Origin: Phascolomyces articulosus
Taxonomy: Eukaryota > Mucoromycota > Mucoromycetes > Mucorales > Lichtheimiaceae
DNA length: 64,000 nucleotides
Direction of reading: 5' to 3'
Assembly (NCBI GenBank): GCA_025677815.1
Contig: JAIXMP010000042.1
Location: 62,001 to 126,000 of the forward strand
A program made the position numbers and the translations under genes. Of the stretch, positions 20,719 through 32,894 are shown piece by piece (within the stretch, counting starts at the first letter, position 1; each line of letters begins with the position of its first letter). Under the pieces are notes generated by a model that was not told where the DNA came from, did no database searches, and saw nothing but the letters and a program-made list of their open reading frames with translations.

Positions 20719-22290
20719 TTAGTTACGATTACTACCATAAATATAAATTTTGATGCATGAAACAGCCAATGAATAGAGGATATATTTATTACAATCTTCA
20801 GTATCCAGCACCGTGAATTGTATATTGTTCGTGATAATATCGATTGGATTATATGTGGGACCCCACACAGTATTTGGATACAAAATTTCTTTAGAAGATG
20901 CGTATTTGTCATAAAAGTAAATAGTTATCCATTTGTGTCACTTACGGATGCGGGAAGTTAAAATAATATATAAAACATACCTTTTCACATACTTATCAAC
21001 AAACGTATGTTCCTATCATAAATAACCCGTGAATTCCTTCACCAACTTAATCTTCAAATTGATGGATGTTACATACCATCATGAAATAAATGAGCATTGC
21101 AAATATATTATATCGTATAAAGATCAACTCACTTTTTCTTCATATTTTCAATTTAAAAATTTCCTTGCACATAATATATTAAGAAACACCCATGATATCA
21201 TTTTGATATTTCAATATGTCACTCTGTTATCTGTAAACATAAAGTAAACAAAGATGAGACATAGAAACGGCTTAGTTCTGCATTTATTCTTACATTGAAT
21301 GGAAACATTTATCTACTCCGGTCCAAGAATTAGAGCAATCTTTCAAAATATATCACCATCATTAATATAAGGTTATTGAAACCCACCTCCAGTACTTAAA
21401 AGTAGTGTAAAATGATAACCATAGGTTGTGGCATAATCAAATACAGCTCTTGTGTCACGGAGTGCAGCTTCATTTATACAACTGCTTCCAACATAAAAAC
21501 TATATATATCAATTGAGAACTTGTTAATAAATTGGTGTATTGGTTCATCCTATGAATTGAATTACTATATTACCTGACACCAACAATATTCAATACCATT
21601 TTTTTTAGTTACTTTGAATAACCGATTGACAGAATGTAAGCATGCACACTATTTACGACTCAAGAAGGGTACTTGCGAATTAGAATCATATACCAAAATA
21701 AGTAATACAAGTTCAGTACCAGAATACAGTTTCTTTACCTTGTAAAACTCATCCATATTATCAAGAAGCCATGAGAGAAATACTATTCTCGGCAGGAAAG
21801 CAAAGCGAAGAAGGCTACTTGCATGGATTTGCATAAATAATTCGGTTCTTTGCATCTTTTGAACCAATGATATTCGACACTTGTTGTATATCGGTCTTGC
21901 TGGCCCAAAGTTCATACTCATGGATGCAATGTATTTTACAGTCAGTTGGATCTAGATCGCACTTGACAATCTAATAATTTATGATCATCATGTTATTTAT
22001 TTGTTTTTTTTTCTCATTGTGTACTTTAATTCCCGTTCACCCCCAAAGATGATTTCTATCGTCTTCATATTCATATCCCCATTATTATTTTTCATTAATG
22101 TATAATTCTCTTGATTTAGAAAAACTGGTAGCACGGTTACCATATTTAATTCTTGGCACCAATTCTTTCAAATTTAAATGCGCACGATATGCATTTCAGT
22201 AAGGTCGCAAACATAAAATCCATCTTCATCTTTAGAATTCTTGCCATAATAATTGTTTACCAATTGATCAACTGTTTTTTTAAACAATAT
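20719..22290 (-). pseudogene. ornithine decarboxylase pseudogene
   Basis: Reading the minus strand from about 22290, pieces of a PLP-dependent ornithine decarboxylase follow in the right order but in shifting frames: DEDGFYVCDLTEMH, then AYRAHLNLKELVPRI, then IVKCD with the PLP-binding lysine, then ASKTDI and RIIYANPCK, then DNMDEFYKVKKLY and ELVLLILVYDS, then IVGVS/FYVGSSC joined across an intron relic (21573-21500), then FDYAT and GGGF, and finally WGPTYNPIDII… IYIYGSN and stop at 20719. Several frameshifts and stops break it, roughly 400 bp between GGGF and WGPT has no recognisable coding, and the catalytic Cys of WGPTCD is a Tyr. The gene makes putrescine from ornithine in polyamine synthesis; this copy cannot. 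Confidence 0.86.
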
Positions 22291-24777
22291 TTTGAACTAC
22301 TTCATTTTCATGCATCTAGTGGATAGCACTGGTAGTTGTTCTCATTCATATTCATAATACAGAAAAATACAATATATTATTGTTGTTTATTGTTTTCAAT
22401 TCTATCATCCTGATTTTGTTTTTTATTGCTTTTATACTGGAGATAATATATATACATGTTGTATGCATTTTGGATACACTTTATGAATAAAATGCGATAA
22501 ACTATAACCAGGAAATAAGGATAAAATTGGTTTGGATCGATGTTATTGACAATCTTTTTATATAGACGTATAGCACGTATTTTAGAATAAAGGGTATTCT
22601 TGCAGCTATTATTACATTGTGTGTGTTTTATGAATTCATGCTGATAGAATAAACAAAAAAAATCATATGCTTTTAATCAATAAATGATAATACTAGTAAA
22701 AGAGCTCTGTTGATAAAATTAGTTTTTTTTTTTAAAAAAAAACACAGCATGGGCATTATTCTTTCATTTTGAAAAATCGCCATGCATAAAAACACATCAT
22801 ACGACGGCTTGTATTTAATTATTAGTTAAAGTGTTTATATTTAATAGAGTATCAATAGCATCTATTACCATATTTTATGTAGCTGTTAGATAATTATTTG
22901 CTTTAAATAAAATGATTATCTATCAACAAGTTTAGGTAAAAAAGAAGGTATTGGATATCATATTATGAATTAGGACATAATACAACGAAAGTACTAAGGA
23001 GTGATTTATATAAGAGAACATGGAATCATTTCACCTTCGTTACTAAAGCATAACACATTCCCTTATAGTTCCATTTATGTGTTACAGCTATAACTTTATT
23101 TACAAATATTTGCCCATATTTGCCTATATTCTATAATATTGATCGTTATTGTCTAAATTCTTCTATAAATGACTATCTTTCATTGCTTGTAACCTTTATT
23201 CAAAAATATTGCCATTGTCAGGTTTTCCGATGAAGTGTAAATTTGTCTACAAAATCCGGATTTACTGGTGATATTAGTAGTAGAATGATCATAACAGACG
23301 GTCATGTAAATCACGCAGTTGTTGTCAACTAATTTTTAAAGATATATAAAACGGAGTTATTGCCTATTATCAATGTCATATTATGGTATTGCCTTTTTCT
23401 CTTTTCTTTTTTTTGAGTTATAGAGTGATATATGCGGTACAATTCTTTACAAGTAATTGAAAGAAGAATCGACCGAAAAAAAAACTATTTATTACTGATA
23501 TATCAATACAACATTATACTCTACTACTCTGTCAATTATTACTGAATGTATACTGAGTTTATCTATATCCAATATTACCATTATGATAGTGATGGATAAT
23601 CACCTTCCACTTTTAAGGCATATCTGGTCGAAACTTATTGGTATGTCTCAACATCTGAAAAAAAAATAAAGGGGAAGAATGGTCTATAAACTAGGATTTT
23701 TGCATATATAATCATGCTTGATGTTTTACTGACTCAATTCTACTTTTTCTATCCACTGAAAACTGTTATAGTAGATGGTAAAAAAAATTGGACATAAGGA
23801 CTTAATAACTAACAAGCCAATGACATTTATATAATATGTGACTGACCGACTCATTCTTTACTATATCAACTTTTATCAGTCATAACTATCCCTTTCCTTA
23901 CAATTTATTCAATATAGTAAACAGATAATCTTTATAGAGATTAATTATCCTCAGATCTTGTATTCATGACAATAGTTACATAGATGATGTATATATAGAA
24001 TAGAAGAAATTTCTTGCTTTTCCTTCATGGATTAAACTTATATAGGAAAGGTTAAAAGTTCATTACATTGTAGAATAAATCCCGAGTTTTTGGATTCTCT
24101 CTCATTATTATATAGCCCAAAATACATTACAATAGATTTTTTTAAACAATGCTATCTACTTTTTTTTTATCTTTAGAGATGAATTATATTTTTATTCAGC
24201 TCAATATCATGTAGATAAATTATTGGACTTGTCTATTATTCCATTGATTTAGATATCTTGTTGGTTCGTATAATATATATTTCTTTTAAAATAAGTAAAT
24301 GATCCAGTTTACTATTATTCTTTAAAAAGTCTAGTCATGATCAAAATGGTGCTTATTTTATTGAAAATCTATTAGATGAGATCTGAATCATTCTTAACAG
24401 AATAAATGAGAGTAGAAGCATCTCAATATCTATATACCCATTCTTACCCTATGAAGAATATTTAGTCCAAAGTAAAAAAGTCGCATTATATAACATATTT
24501 TGGCATGAACAACAGTATATACTCTAAATATTACTCTGTTGTGATGTGTTACATTTCTATCCTTTCTCATCAAACAATGATAAGTATTTTCAAGATGCAT
24601 AATACATAAATTCTTGTTTCCTTTGACTTAATGTTTCACGTTATTAGATGTGATCAAACCTAGTATTCTTCCTTAATTCTATACTTTTTTTTTTGACCCC
24701 ACCTCTCGCTCACCTTAAACAGTGATGACAACCCCATCCAACTTTTATATCCAAAAATAAATTCTGTTCGTCTTGTG

Positions 24778-24778
<1 letters not shown>
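22291..24778. other. intergenic, no gene seen
   Basis: 2.5 kb of AT-rich DNA with few long homopolymers. Scattered short coding-like stretches (around 23210-23300 and 23600-23660) are too degenerate to name. Confidence 0.5.

Positions 24779-24805
<27 letters not shown>
24779..24805. repeat. (AT)n microsatellite
   Basis: About 13 uninterrupted AT units. It roughly marks the point where the spacer changes from plain AT-rich to microsatellite- and homopolymer-rich. Confidence 0.9.
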
Positions 24806-24808
<3 letters not shown>

Positions 24809-27800
24809 GATTTGGTTGGTTACTGAGCAAAAAAAAAAAACATGGGTCGCTTCTCTCCCTTCTCCTATATCTCCTTTCTATGCTCAACGGCTAAAAGGTC
24901 GGATGGTCAATTTGTCCTCCGGCAGTCCGGCCTTCATATTTCATAAACTTAAGAACATCCCGCTATTTTTTTTAAAACAGACGATCATTATTTTTCATAT
25001 GAAAGGTAATAAGCTCTTTAATATCAACAAAATTATTATGGCCAATTACCATTTATAGAATAGAATAGCAACGTGTGTCCCCCCCCTGTTGGACCAGTGT
25101 GTTACTAACATATCATCGTGGGAAACTAATATATATAAAAGATGCCAAAAGAATCGATGTTGTCATTGATAGAAGAATATTACTACTTGGGTAGTCAGAG
25201 TTGAATTTTTTTTTTTTTGTTACTATTATTATTATAATAGTATTCCCACCAGTATGTTCCCCTTTGTATATATCATGTGCAACTATACTGTATTTATTAT
25301 ACAAAAAGTAATATACAGAGAGACATTTTCTCATTACTATTATAATTCTTAATATTATAAATTGATAATAGTATTATGTTATCCCAGCAAATTGGGTCAA
25401 ATCATCGAATACAGAATATGTGAAAAAAAAGAGCGGTCAATCAAAAAAAAAACTTTTTTGAATGGGCATTTATCATTATAGAGGCTATTATAAATTATTA
25501 GGATATACTATTATAATGATTTTATTTTTTGTTTCATCATACTCATTCTATTGGTTATATAAATATTACTACTCGTATTAGTAGTAGTAGCATGTTCTAT
25601 ATCTAATATAAAAAAAAAAGATATAAAAATAAACCGGACTTAGAACGGCCCTTCATCCGAGTTTCACTTTGTTACAAAAAACCAGAAACTATTCCATTTT
25701 TGTCGATCCAGACCCTCATCATTTCTTTTATCCGCCAAAAGAAAGAGAGAGAATTTGGGGGAGGAGGAGGAGGAGAATCTGTTCATCACATTTATGTTAT
25801 TATACATTATCCATGATCAAACATAGGGAGAAAAAAAAAAGGTTTTCAGATATAACTAATTCTGTCAATTTCTTCCAAAAATGTGCGTGTTACATACAAG
25901 TGAATTGAGTCTTGTTTATATACACGGGTAATATAATAAAAAGGAAAAAAGGATGACAACTACTTACTATCTAACTAAACTAAATTATACTTGACATCAT
26001 GAATTAAAGATCCCGACCACATAAATTACCAATGTATATATATTTATTACTCTAATAGTTTTCCTTTTTCTCTTAAAAATAGTTTTAAATCAAATAAAAA
26101 GAATAAAGAGAATCATCATAATCATCATCATCAAAATAATAATAATAAAATGTGTATATAGGAATTATTAGACATGCGCCACATTATATACATATATATC
26201 ATGGAGGATAATAGGGAGTCTCCTTGTTTCTTCCTTTCACTAGGACTATTTAGAAACAATTAGATTCTGTCATCATCCTAACTATAAAGAAATCAAAGCG
26301 GAATGAAATATATTGGTCTGAGCGGAAAAAGGTAACTTTAAAAAAAGGACGTGCGTTTATAATTATTATATATCTGATTTTATATATGCACTAGGACCCA
26401 ACATCATCGTCATCGTCATCGTCATTATCATTATAAATAAATGAATATATACTTTTTATTTCCAAAAATAAGGTCAATAACATAACGTAATACTATTATC
26501 CCCATAATTATACGTTAGACATTATCATAAGATAGGTTGGTTGGGGGAGGGGAAGGGAACCAAACAGGTTTTTTGATGATTGTGTCTCACTTTTAAACTC
26601 TGAGCTTGTAATTCTTAATGCATGGTCTGTGTTATTGAAAAAAAAAATGCACGGTGGAATTTTTTATTATACTATGTTTGTTTCAGTGTTTTTTGGATTA
26701 CAGAATGTTTACCATCTTTGGAATTATTTTTTCAATAAGCGATATTCAACTTTACCATCATCCAATCGCAAAAATTGAGCGATCCCATATTTCTCTATTT
26801 TCCACATGGTTCAATTCTATTTCTTATACAATCCCAGTACAAAATTACATATCATAAAAAAAAAAAGGATCGACAAAAAAAAAGGGCATTAGAAAAATAG
26901 GTTTATACATGACTTGTGCTATAGAATAATCTTTTTCTATAATTGTTTACTAAAATTCGAATTCTTCTCCGAATGATCATCATTCATTAAAATAATCAGG
27001 ATTGAAAGGGTCATAAATAAATAAATGATATATGTTTCTGCATGCATGTTGAAATATAGGAGGACTGGGAGTCCAAAAAAGTTCAATCATACTAATGCAA
27101 ATGAATCGGGTAAAGTCTTATGCTTCTCATTGAATATGAGTGGGTAGGACGAAATCGAAAGGGAGATTTGACAACGCGAAATCGGATTCTTATTATATTC
27201 AAGTTGTGTAGTATGTTATATATATATATATATACCAATCCGTGTAACAAGTTTGAACCAAAACTCTGGTCAGCTAAACTACATGTGTTGGGTTCTCTTT
27301 TTTTTTTTCGTTATTATATAACCTTTGGCTTATTTATTATTATTCATAAAAATAAACAATTGGTGAAAAAAAAAAGCCCCCATCGATTGTCATCATGGTT
27401 TGTTCATCGATATGTAAATTAGATGACCCTAATAGTCTTTTAAAAATATTTCTTTCTAAAACCAGGCAAAAACCCATTCTCCTCCTCTTCCTCCTCCCCC
27501 CCAACCTCTAATCTCTCTCCTGTTTGACAGCTGATGACTGAAATAAGGGTCCCCCTTTTTTTTAAAAACGGGCACTAGGTCCGGTTTTATAATAAGTAAA
27601 CCATTATTTGGAGAGCGGGAAACATTTTTCATTTATTTGGTGTGAGAATCTTTGAGTTAGAGGGGTGTATTTGGGGGAGGAGGAAGGGGAAGAAGGAGAT
27701 ATAGAATAATTATGGAACAAAACAGAGCTTAAAAGGTCATGTTTATTTTATAATACTCTTAAAATAGATAAACAAAAATATTTTATACATTAGATAGATG

Positions 27801-28441
27801 TGTGTGTGTGTGTGTGTTATTGATTTGGGGGGGGGAAGGTGATTGCTTATTAATATATGTAAAATTTGTAAATATGTGTGTGTGTGTGTAATATGCAAAA
27901 AAAAGGTGTTGAAGTTTATACGTGCGTTAATAATAATAAATGTAAACATCCAGAGAGAGAAGGGGGTGTGGGTATGTATATAATATAAAGTATTGTTACT
28001 AGTGATACGATATATATAAAAAAATATGTGTCTGAATGTGATTCGAAATAGTTTCTAATAGTTGTTATAAAATGGTAATAATAATAATAATAGCTGTATA
28101 GTAGTAATAATCGTTATAATTGTAATAGTAGGTGTAGTTGTAGTAGTTGTTGTAGTAGCAGTAATAGTAGTAGATGTTGTTGTAAAGTAATACATTCTAA
28201 ATGTAAATCCATTCCAAGTAAAGTATTTCGATGGATTTGTTTTTTGGTCGTTTTTCGTCGTTCATCGTTTCATTGTTACATCCAATGTTTTCTCCATATA
28301 TTCCGTCTCCTCCCTGATTCTCCCCCTTTCTTACTAACTTTTTTTTTGCATGCTGGTACAAGGTTCACGTTTTACAAAAAAGAATAATAAAAAAATGTTC
28401 TTCAATGTACGATCGATGGATTCCAAAAAAAAAAAATGTTC
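24806..28441. other. intergenic, microsatellite-rich
   Basis: 3.6 kb downstream of the velvet gene with many A/T runs of 8-13, a (TG)n run at 27799-27817, ATC/ATT trinucleotide runs near 26400, and repeated TTGGGGGAGG motifs (25755, 26541, 27671; inverted near 27490). No gene seen. Confidence 0.5.
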
Positions 28442-30241
28442 TTAACCCGTTTCTGCGTCATTCGTCGATCGTTTTTTTTTGTTACTGGTATTACTACTAC
28501 TGCTACTACTGACATGATTATCTTCTTCTTTTCTTACAGGAATCTTAACACCTTGTCTCAGAAAACATTGTGAAAGCTCCGTCCTTGCTAGATAAAAAAA
28601 AAAAAATTAGACAATTTCTATTTTACAAAGGCATGTGAAAACAGGGTTGGGGGAGGAAGAACAAGAAGAAGAGGAGTTCCTTTTTTTTTTTTTTACAAGA
28701 CAGAAAAAAAAACCAATTATATGTATATATATATATTCATTCGTTTTACGTACGTGCTACACCTGGAAAACTTTTGGCTGGATAAATAGTAAAAGCATTT
28801 GTATGCGTTTTCGCAAGAATACTGGAGGATTGATCTAGTGACATACATGGTCTAAAAAGAGATTTGACATTTTTTAAATCAGTGATCGACTTCTTTTTCT
28901 TTTTTGCATTATCAGAAATCCAAGAACGTTGTCTCTTTATATATACGTCTTACACAAACTGGGGGAGAGATTATGTGTGTGTGTGTGTGTGTGTGTTGTA
29001 TAAACTTCGTTTCACAGCAATTTTTTTTTTTTGGGAAAAAGCCAAGAGAGATGGAAAAAAAAACAAAAAGAGAAAGAACTTACGATCGAACATCCACTAA
29101 TGAAAAACCAAGTCGATAAGTGCCTTCTAAACGAACACTAATATCACTAAAGATAAAATAAATGCCCAACTGGCTTTGGACATTATATAACTTGATAGCA
29201 GATGCCACTAAACTACCAACTAAATTACGTTTACTAGGTTCTGCAATCACGTTAGCTTCTGTTATGCCATCCGCTTGCCAATTATCGCATAAAACAACAA
29301 AGAAAGAGATATCGACGTCTCTAATATATATATATATATAAACAATCCTTCGTGTTAATTCAATCATAGTAAAGAAAAATATGAACATGTTCTTTTTTTT
29401 TTTTACATGTGGCTATATGTAAGAAGTTATCCGCGTGTTTGTTTATTTTGTTTTTATTTTTTTCTTCTTCTTCTTCTTTCACTTTATTCTCGCGTCATCT
29501 ATCCATTAAACGTGTTTATCAAAAAATAGAAAGAATGTATATCTTACTCTGCATTCACTCGACTACCATCCGAAGTAGTTATTACAAGTTCAACAATAGG
29601 TGGAGGACTAATAGGTCGACGATCTTTTGTACCAAATCCACAACGTCGTCCAAGTACTGGTTGCTGCGCAATGACAAGTTCATAGTTCCTAATAAAAAAG
29701 AAGAATATGTTGTTTTTTTTTACGTGTATAAATGACAATGAGTTAGAAAAAAGAGAGAGTGAATTAAGTAGTAGAGTGATGAAGCCTCACTAGAATCAAG
29801 TTGGGGGAGGGGAAGGGGAATAGAACACGCTAAAATCCATAGTTTTGGTTTTACTTTCATCCAATGGTATGTGTACGTGTAGGTAGGTGATTGTGATGAG
29901 AAAGAGAAATTCAATGAATATTATTACCATCCCATTGGATTATTATCAGGCGTTTGGAAATCCATTAATAATGGCCATTGTGACATGAATGAATCATCAT
30001 CAAGAAAAGGAAGTGGTGGAGGAATAGGTTGATTAATTAGAAACGTATATGGATCATCAATCGGCTGTTGTTGCTGTTGTTGTTGTTGTGATGATGATGT
30101 TTGTTGTTGAGATTGTTCGTGTTGTTGTGGTGGTGGTGGCGGTGGCGGTTGCGTTTGAGATGATTGTGGATCATTATAGTTGTTGTTACTGTTACTAGAA
30201 GTAGAAGAAGACGAGGCATTGCCCAAGTCAAAAGGCAGCAT
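28442..30241 (-). CDS. velvet-domain transcription factor
   Basis: Five exons: 30241-29928, 29688-29548, 29320-29084, 28851-28754 and 28587-28442; 311 aa in one frame. The first about 105 residues are disordered (poly-Ser, poly-Pro, poly-Gln). The velvet domain starts at exon 2: YELVIAQQPVLGRRCGFG, KDRRPISPPPIVEL, then CDNWQADG, NLVGSLVAS, LGIYFIFSDISVRLEGTYRL, FTIYPAKSFPGV and ELSQCFLRQGVKIPVRK, covering the whole fold. The C-terminus is short, Ser-rich and basic. Velvet proteins (VeA, VelB, VosA, VelC) bind DNA as dimers and link development, sporulation and metabolism in fungi; which subgroup this belongs to cannot be decided by eye, although the domain lacks the long internal insertion of VelB. 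An ATAG just upstream of the start could be the acceptor of a leader intron. Confidence 0.93.
28974..28996. repeat. (TG)n microsatellite inside a velvet-gene intron
   Basis: About 11 TG units in the intron between exons 3 and 4 of the velvet gene; on the sense strand it reads (CA)n. Confidence 0.9.
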
Positions 30242-30677
30242 ACCTATGTTGAAAATAGATACGTGATCACGTTGTGATAGGAAGAGAGAGAGGGGAGAGA
30301 AAGAGAGAGAGAGAGAAGGGGGGAATATAAAAAGGAAAGAATGAAAAAAAAAACGAAAGTAAAAAAGAAATTTATATATCAAAAATCCAAAGAAAAATAA
30401 AAATAAAAATAAAAATAAAAGGTTTGAAAGGGTTTTTGAAGAGAAAATAAGAGAAATAAAAAGTGAAAGAGAAAAGAAAGAGAAAGGGAGACTGAAATTA
30501 GAAATTAGAAAATATTATATATAAAGTCCTTTTGGACCTGTGTTTATGAATAAGTCAAACTTACAGATTTGAATGCGTTGAGTTGGGGCTTGTAAATAAT
30601 AGATAATAATAAATTTTTCTCTCTTCTTTATTTTTATTTTCCCGTTTAGATTCTCTCACTCTTTCCCTATGCATCTT

Positions 30678-30721
<44 letters not shown>

Positions 30722-31805
30722 GAAAATGCCATTTCGCATAACATTTTGTTGATCTGGATATCCTTTTATAAACCTTATATTATCTATTTATTTTTTTTCG
30801 GAGAGAGTTATTGTTATACATGAATCCAAAAAAAAGGGTCCATTAAGTTTTTTTTTCATATATATAATTTTTTTTTTTAAAACTCTAGTACATCCTACTT
30901 TCAATCATCCATTTAATTGTCCAAGCAAAAAAAAAAAAATATAAAAAAATAAAAAAATACGCTAGTTTCGCTATAGACATTGCCTGATTTAGAACGAGGT
31001 TTACGTCGAACACACGTGTGGTGTAACTAGTTTTTCTCTTTGGTTTCACTGCATGGCCCGACGAACGGAATTTGTTGTTTTTTTTAAAAAAAAAAAAAAA
31101 CTAATATCCAATCTCTTCAATTCTGTTCCTGTTCTAATATTCACTTTATAAAGTGACCTAGAGTCATATCTTCCTAAGAAGGATAAACTTTTTTTTTGAC
31201 AGAAGAGAGATCTTCTTGTCCATTTCTTTATACTAATTATAGACTTAGTCATCACACCCATAGAAAATTGATCTTTCAAATGAAACTTTTTTGTAGAGAA
31301 AGAAAAAGAGGAGTTTTTTTTAAAAAAAGAAAAAAATTTTAATAAGAAATAGCTAGTAGGGAAGATGTGCAAATTGTTAAACGAAATAATAGAGTAAAGT
31401 AATAATAATAATAGTAATAAAGAAAGAACAAAGAAAAATGTGAATTTGTAGATGTTAAGAAATATATATAAAAATGAAGAAAAGAGAGACAGAGAGAGAG
31501 AGATAGGGATAAGTGGTTTTTGCAAAAGAAAAATGAATTACTATGTAAAAGAGAAAAAATGTGTATTGTGATGTAATGTGCGTTTTTTTTTAAAAAAAAA
31601 AATAGGTGTGAAAGAAAAAGAAAGATTTTATATAAGAGGCGTTGAAAAGTGTTAGATGTTTAAATGATGATAATGATGATAATGAAGATTATAGTGGACA
31701 AATGGGAGGGAGAAAGGGAAAGGCTCATTAAAAGAAGACAAATAGGTTTAATATTATAAAGTGAGTGTTGATGTAGTAATATTAGGAATTAGGAATTTTC
31801 GGATT
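30242..31805. other. upstream region of the velvet gene / 3' region of the next gene
   Basis: Purine- and pyrimidine-biased DNA with AAAT repeats (30390-30420), a long (TC)n run and many A/T runs. A minus-strand open frame at 31046-31525 is Phe/Leu/Ser low-complexity and not believed. Confidence 0.5.
30682..30717. repeat. (TC)n microsatellite
   Basis: About 18 TC units in the presumed promoter or leader region of the velvet gene (GA on its sense strand). Confidence 0.9.
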
Positions 31806-32810
31806 TTACCTCGGGGCAAGTAAAGGAGTACATGGTTCAGACCGCATTGAAATATCAAATTTACGATCAGTCAAAGTCATGTTCAATGGACGACGATCAT
31901 GAAGAGAATGAAAAGTTCCTTCTTGCCAAGAGCAACGACGATGATGACGAGGATGTTTTGTCCAAGGTAGTTGTTCCGCCCAGAGCGATCCGCCATTCCG
32001 CACAGACTCCATTCCGCTAAAATGTCCGTCGTCATTGGATTGATGGATGTTGTTAGTATGTTCCCACCCTTTCCAACCACCTGTCCAATGACGCATAAAT
32101 TGAAGAAATCGAGTTTTTTCTTCTTCAGTAATAACCGAATGTTGTTGTTGTTCATCCTCTTGTAATTCTTCTTTTATGTAAATACATTGTTGTTCATCTT
32201 CCTCGGGTACAGGAGGAATGGTCATGGACGTATAATCTGATGGCATAGGAGAAAGTGATCTTGGTGTAGAAAGAGAAGGGCTGGTCACACGAGAATTTCC
32301 ATCATAATAAGGTGATGAAGAAGGGGTTGTTTCGGTAGATGTAGTAGATAATCGACTACTGGTTGAAATCACAGGAGGAGATGTACGTCTTCCTAATGTT
32401 GTTGTAGAGGGTAAAATAATCGGTTTCATTTTTCCCATTGGTACGATAGGTGTTGTTGTGGTTGAACCTATCGATCTTGGACGACGATTTGATTTTTTAG
32501 AATCAACTTTGGGAACAATCGATTTCAATCGTTCAATTTCTTGTTGATAATTAACACCAGTCGTCATACCAGCAAATGGATCTTCATCACGATTACTTTC
32601 AGGTGTTAAAAGAGGTGGGGATGTCATGTCTTTTCTAGACCAACGTTGTTGTTGTTGTTGTAATTGTAATCGTTTTTGATGTTGTTGTTTTACATCTTCC
32701 ATGTCTTCATCCAATGTTGATAATAAAGTGAATGATTTTTTTATATGTCGTGGTCTTTCCATGGTTGTTTTCGTTGGAAATTTAGGATGGAGAGATTGTG
32801 TTGTTGTCAT
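31806..32810 (-). CDS. hypothetical disordered protein, 334 aa
   Basis: One exon of 334 codons starting MTTTQSLHPKFPTKTTMERP. Most of it is disordered, rich in Ser, Thr, Pro and Gln, with a basic RRPRS stretch near residue 110. A more ordered region (about 225-310) has EEEKTRFLQFMRHWTGGWKGWE, GSLWAEQLPWTKHP and RRCSWQEGTFHSL, rich in Trp and likely the functional core. The final codons CCG AGG TAA could be a true stop or an AG|GTAA splice donor; no continuation was found. No signal peptide or membrane segment. Family not recognised; RRPRS- and SP-type sites suggest phosphorylation. Confidence 0.7.
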   Translation of the reverse strand: MTTTQSLHPKFPTKTTMERPRHIKKSFTLLSTLDEDMEDVKQQHQKRLQLQQQQQRWSRKDMTSPPLLTPESNRDEDPFAGMTTGVNYQQEIERLKSIVPKVDSKKSNRRPRSIGSTTTTPIVPMGKMKPIILPSTTTLGRRTSPPVISTSSRLSTTSTETTPSSSPYYDGNSRVTSPSLSTPRSLSPMPSDYTSMTIPPVPEEDEQQCIYIKEELQEDEQQQHSVITEEEKTRFLQFMRHWTGGWKGWEHTNNIHQSNDDGHFSGMESVRNGGSLWAEQLPWTKHPRHHRRCSWQEGTFHSLHDRRPLNMTLTDRKFDISMRSEPCTPLLAPR

Positions 32811-32842
32811 GTTTGTTTGTTCCTTTTTTTAAAAGTATATAT

Positions 32843-32894
<52 letters not shown>

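Noticed and set aside
31046..31525. 159-codon minus-strand frame with hydrophobic start
   Set aside because: Phe/Leu/Ser low complexity derived from T runs and a TC microsatellite; not a convincing membrane protein.
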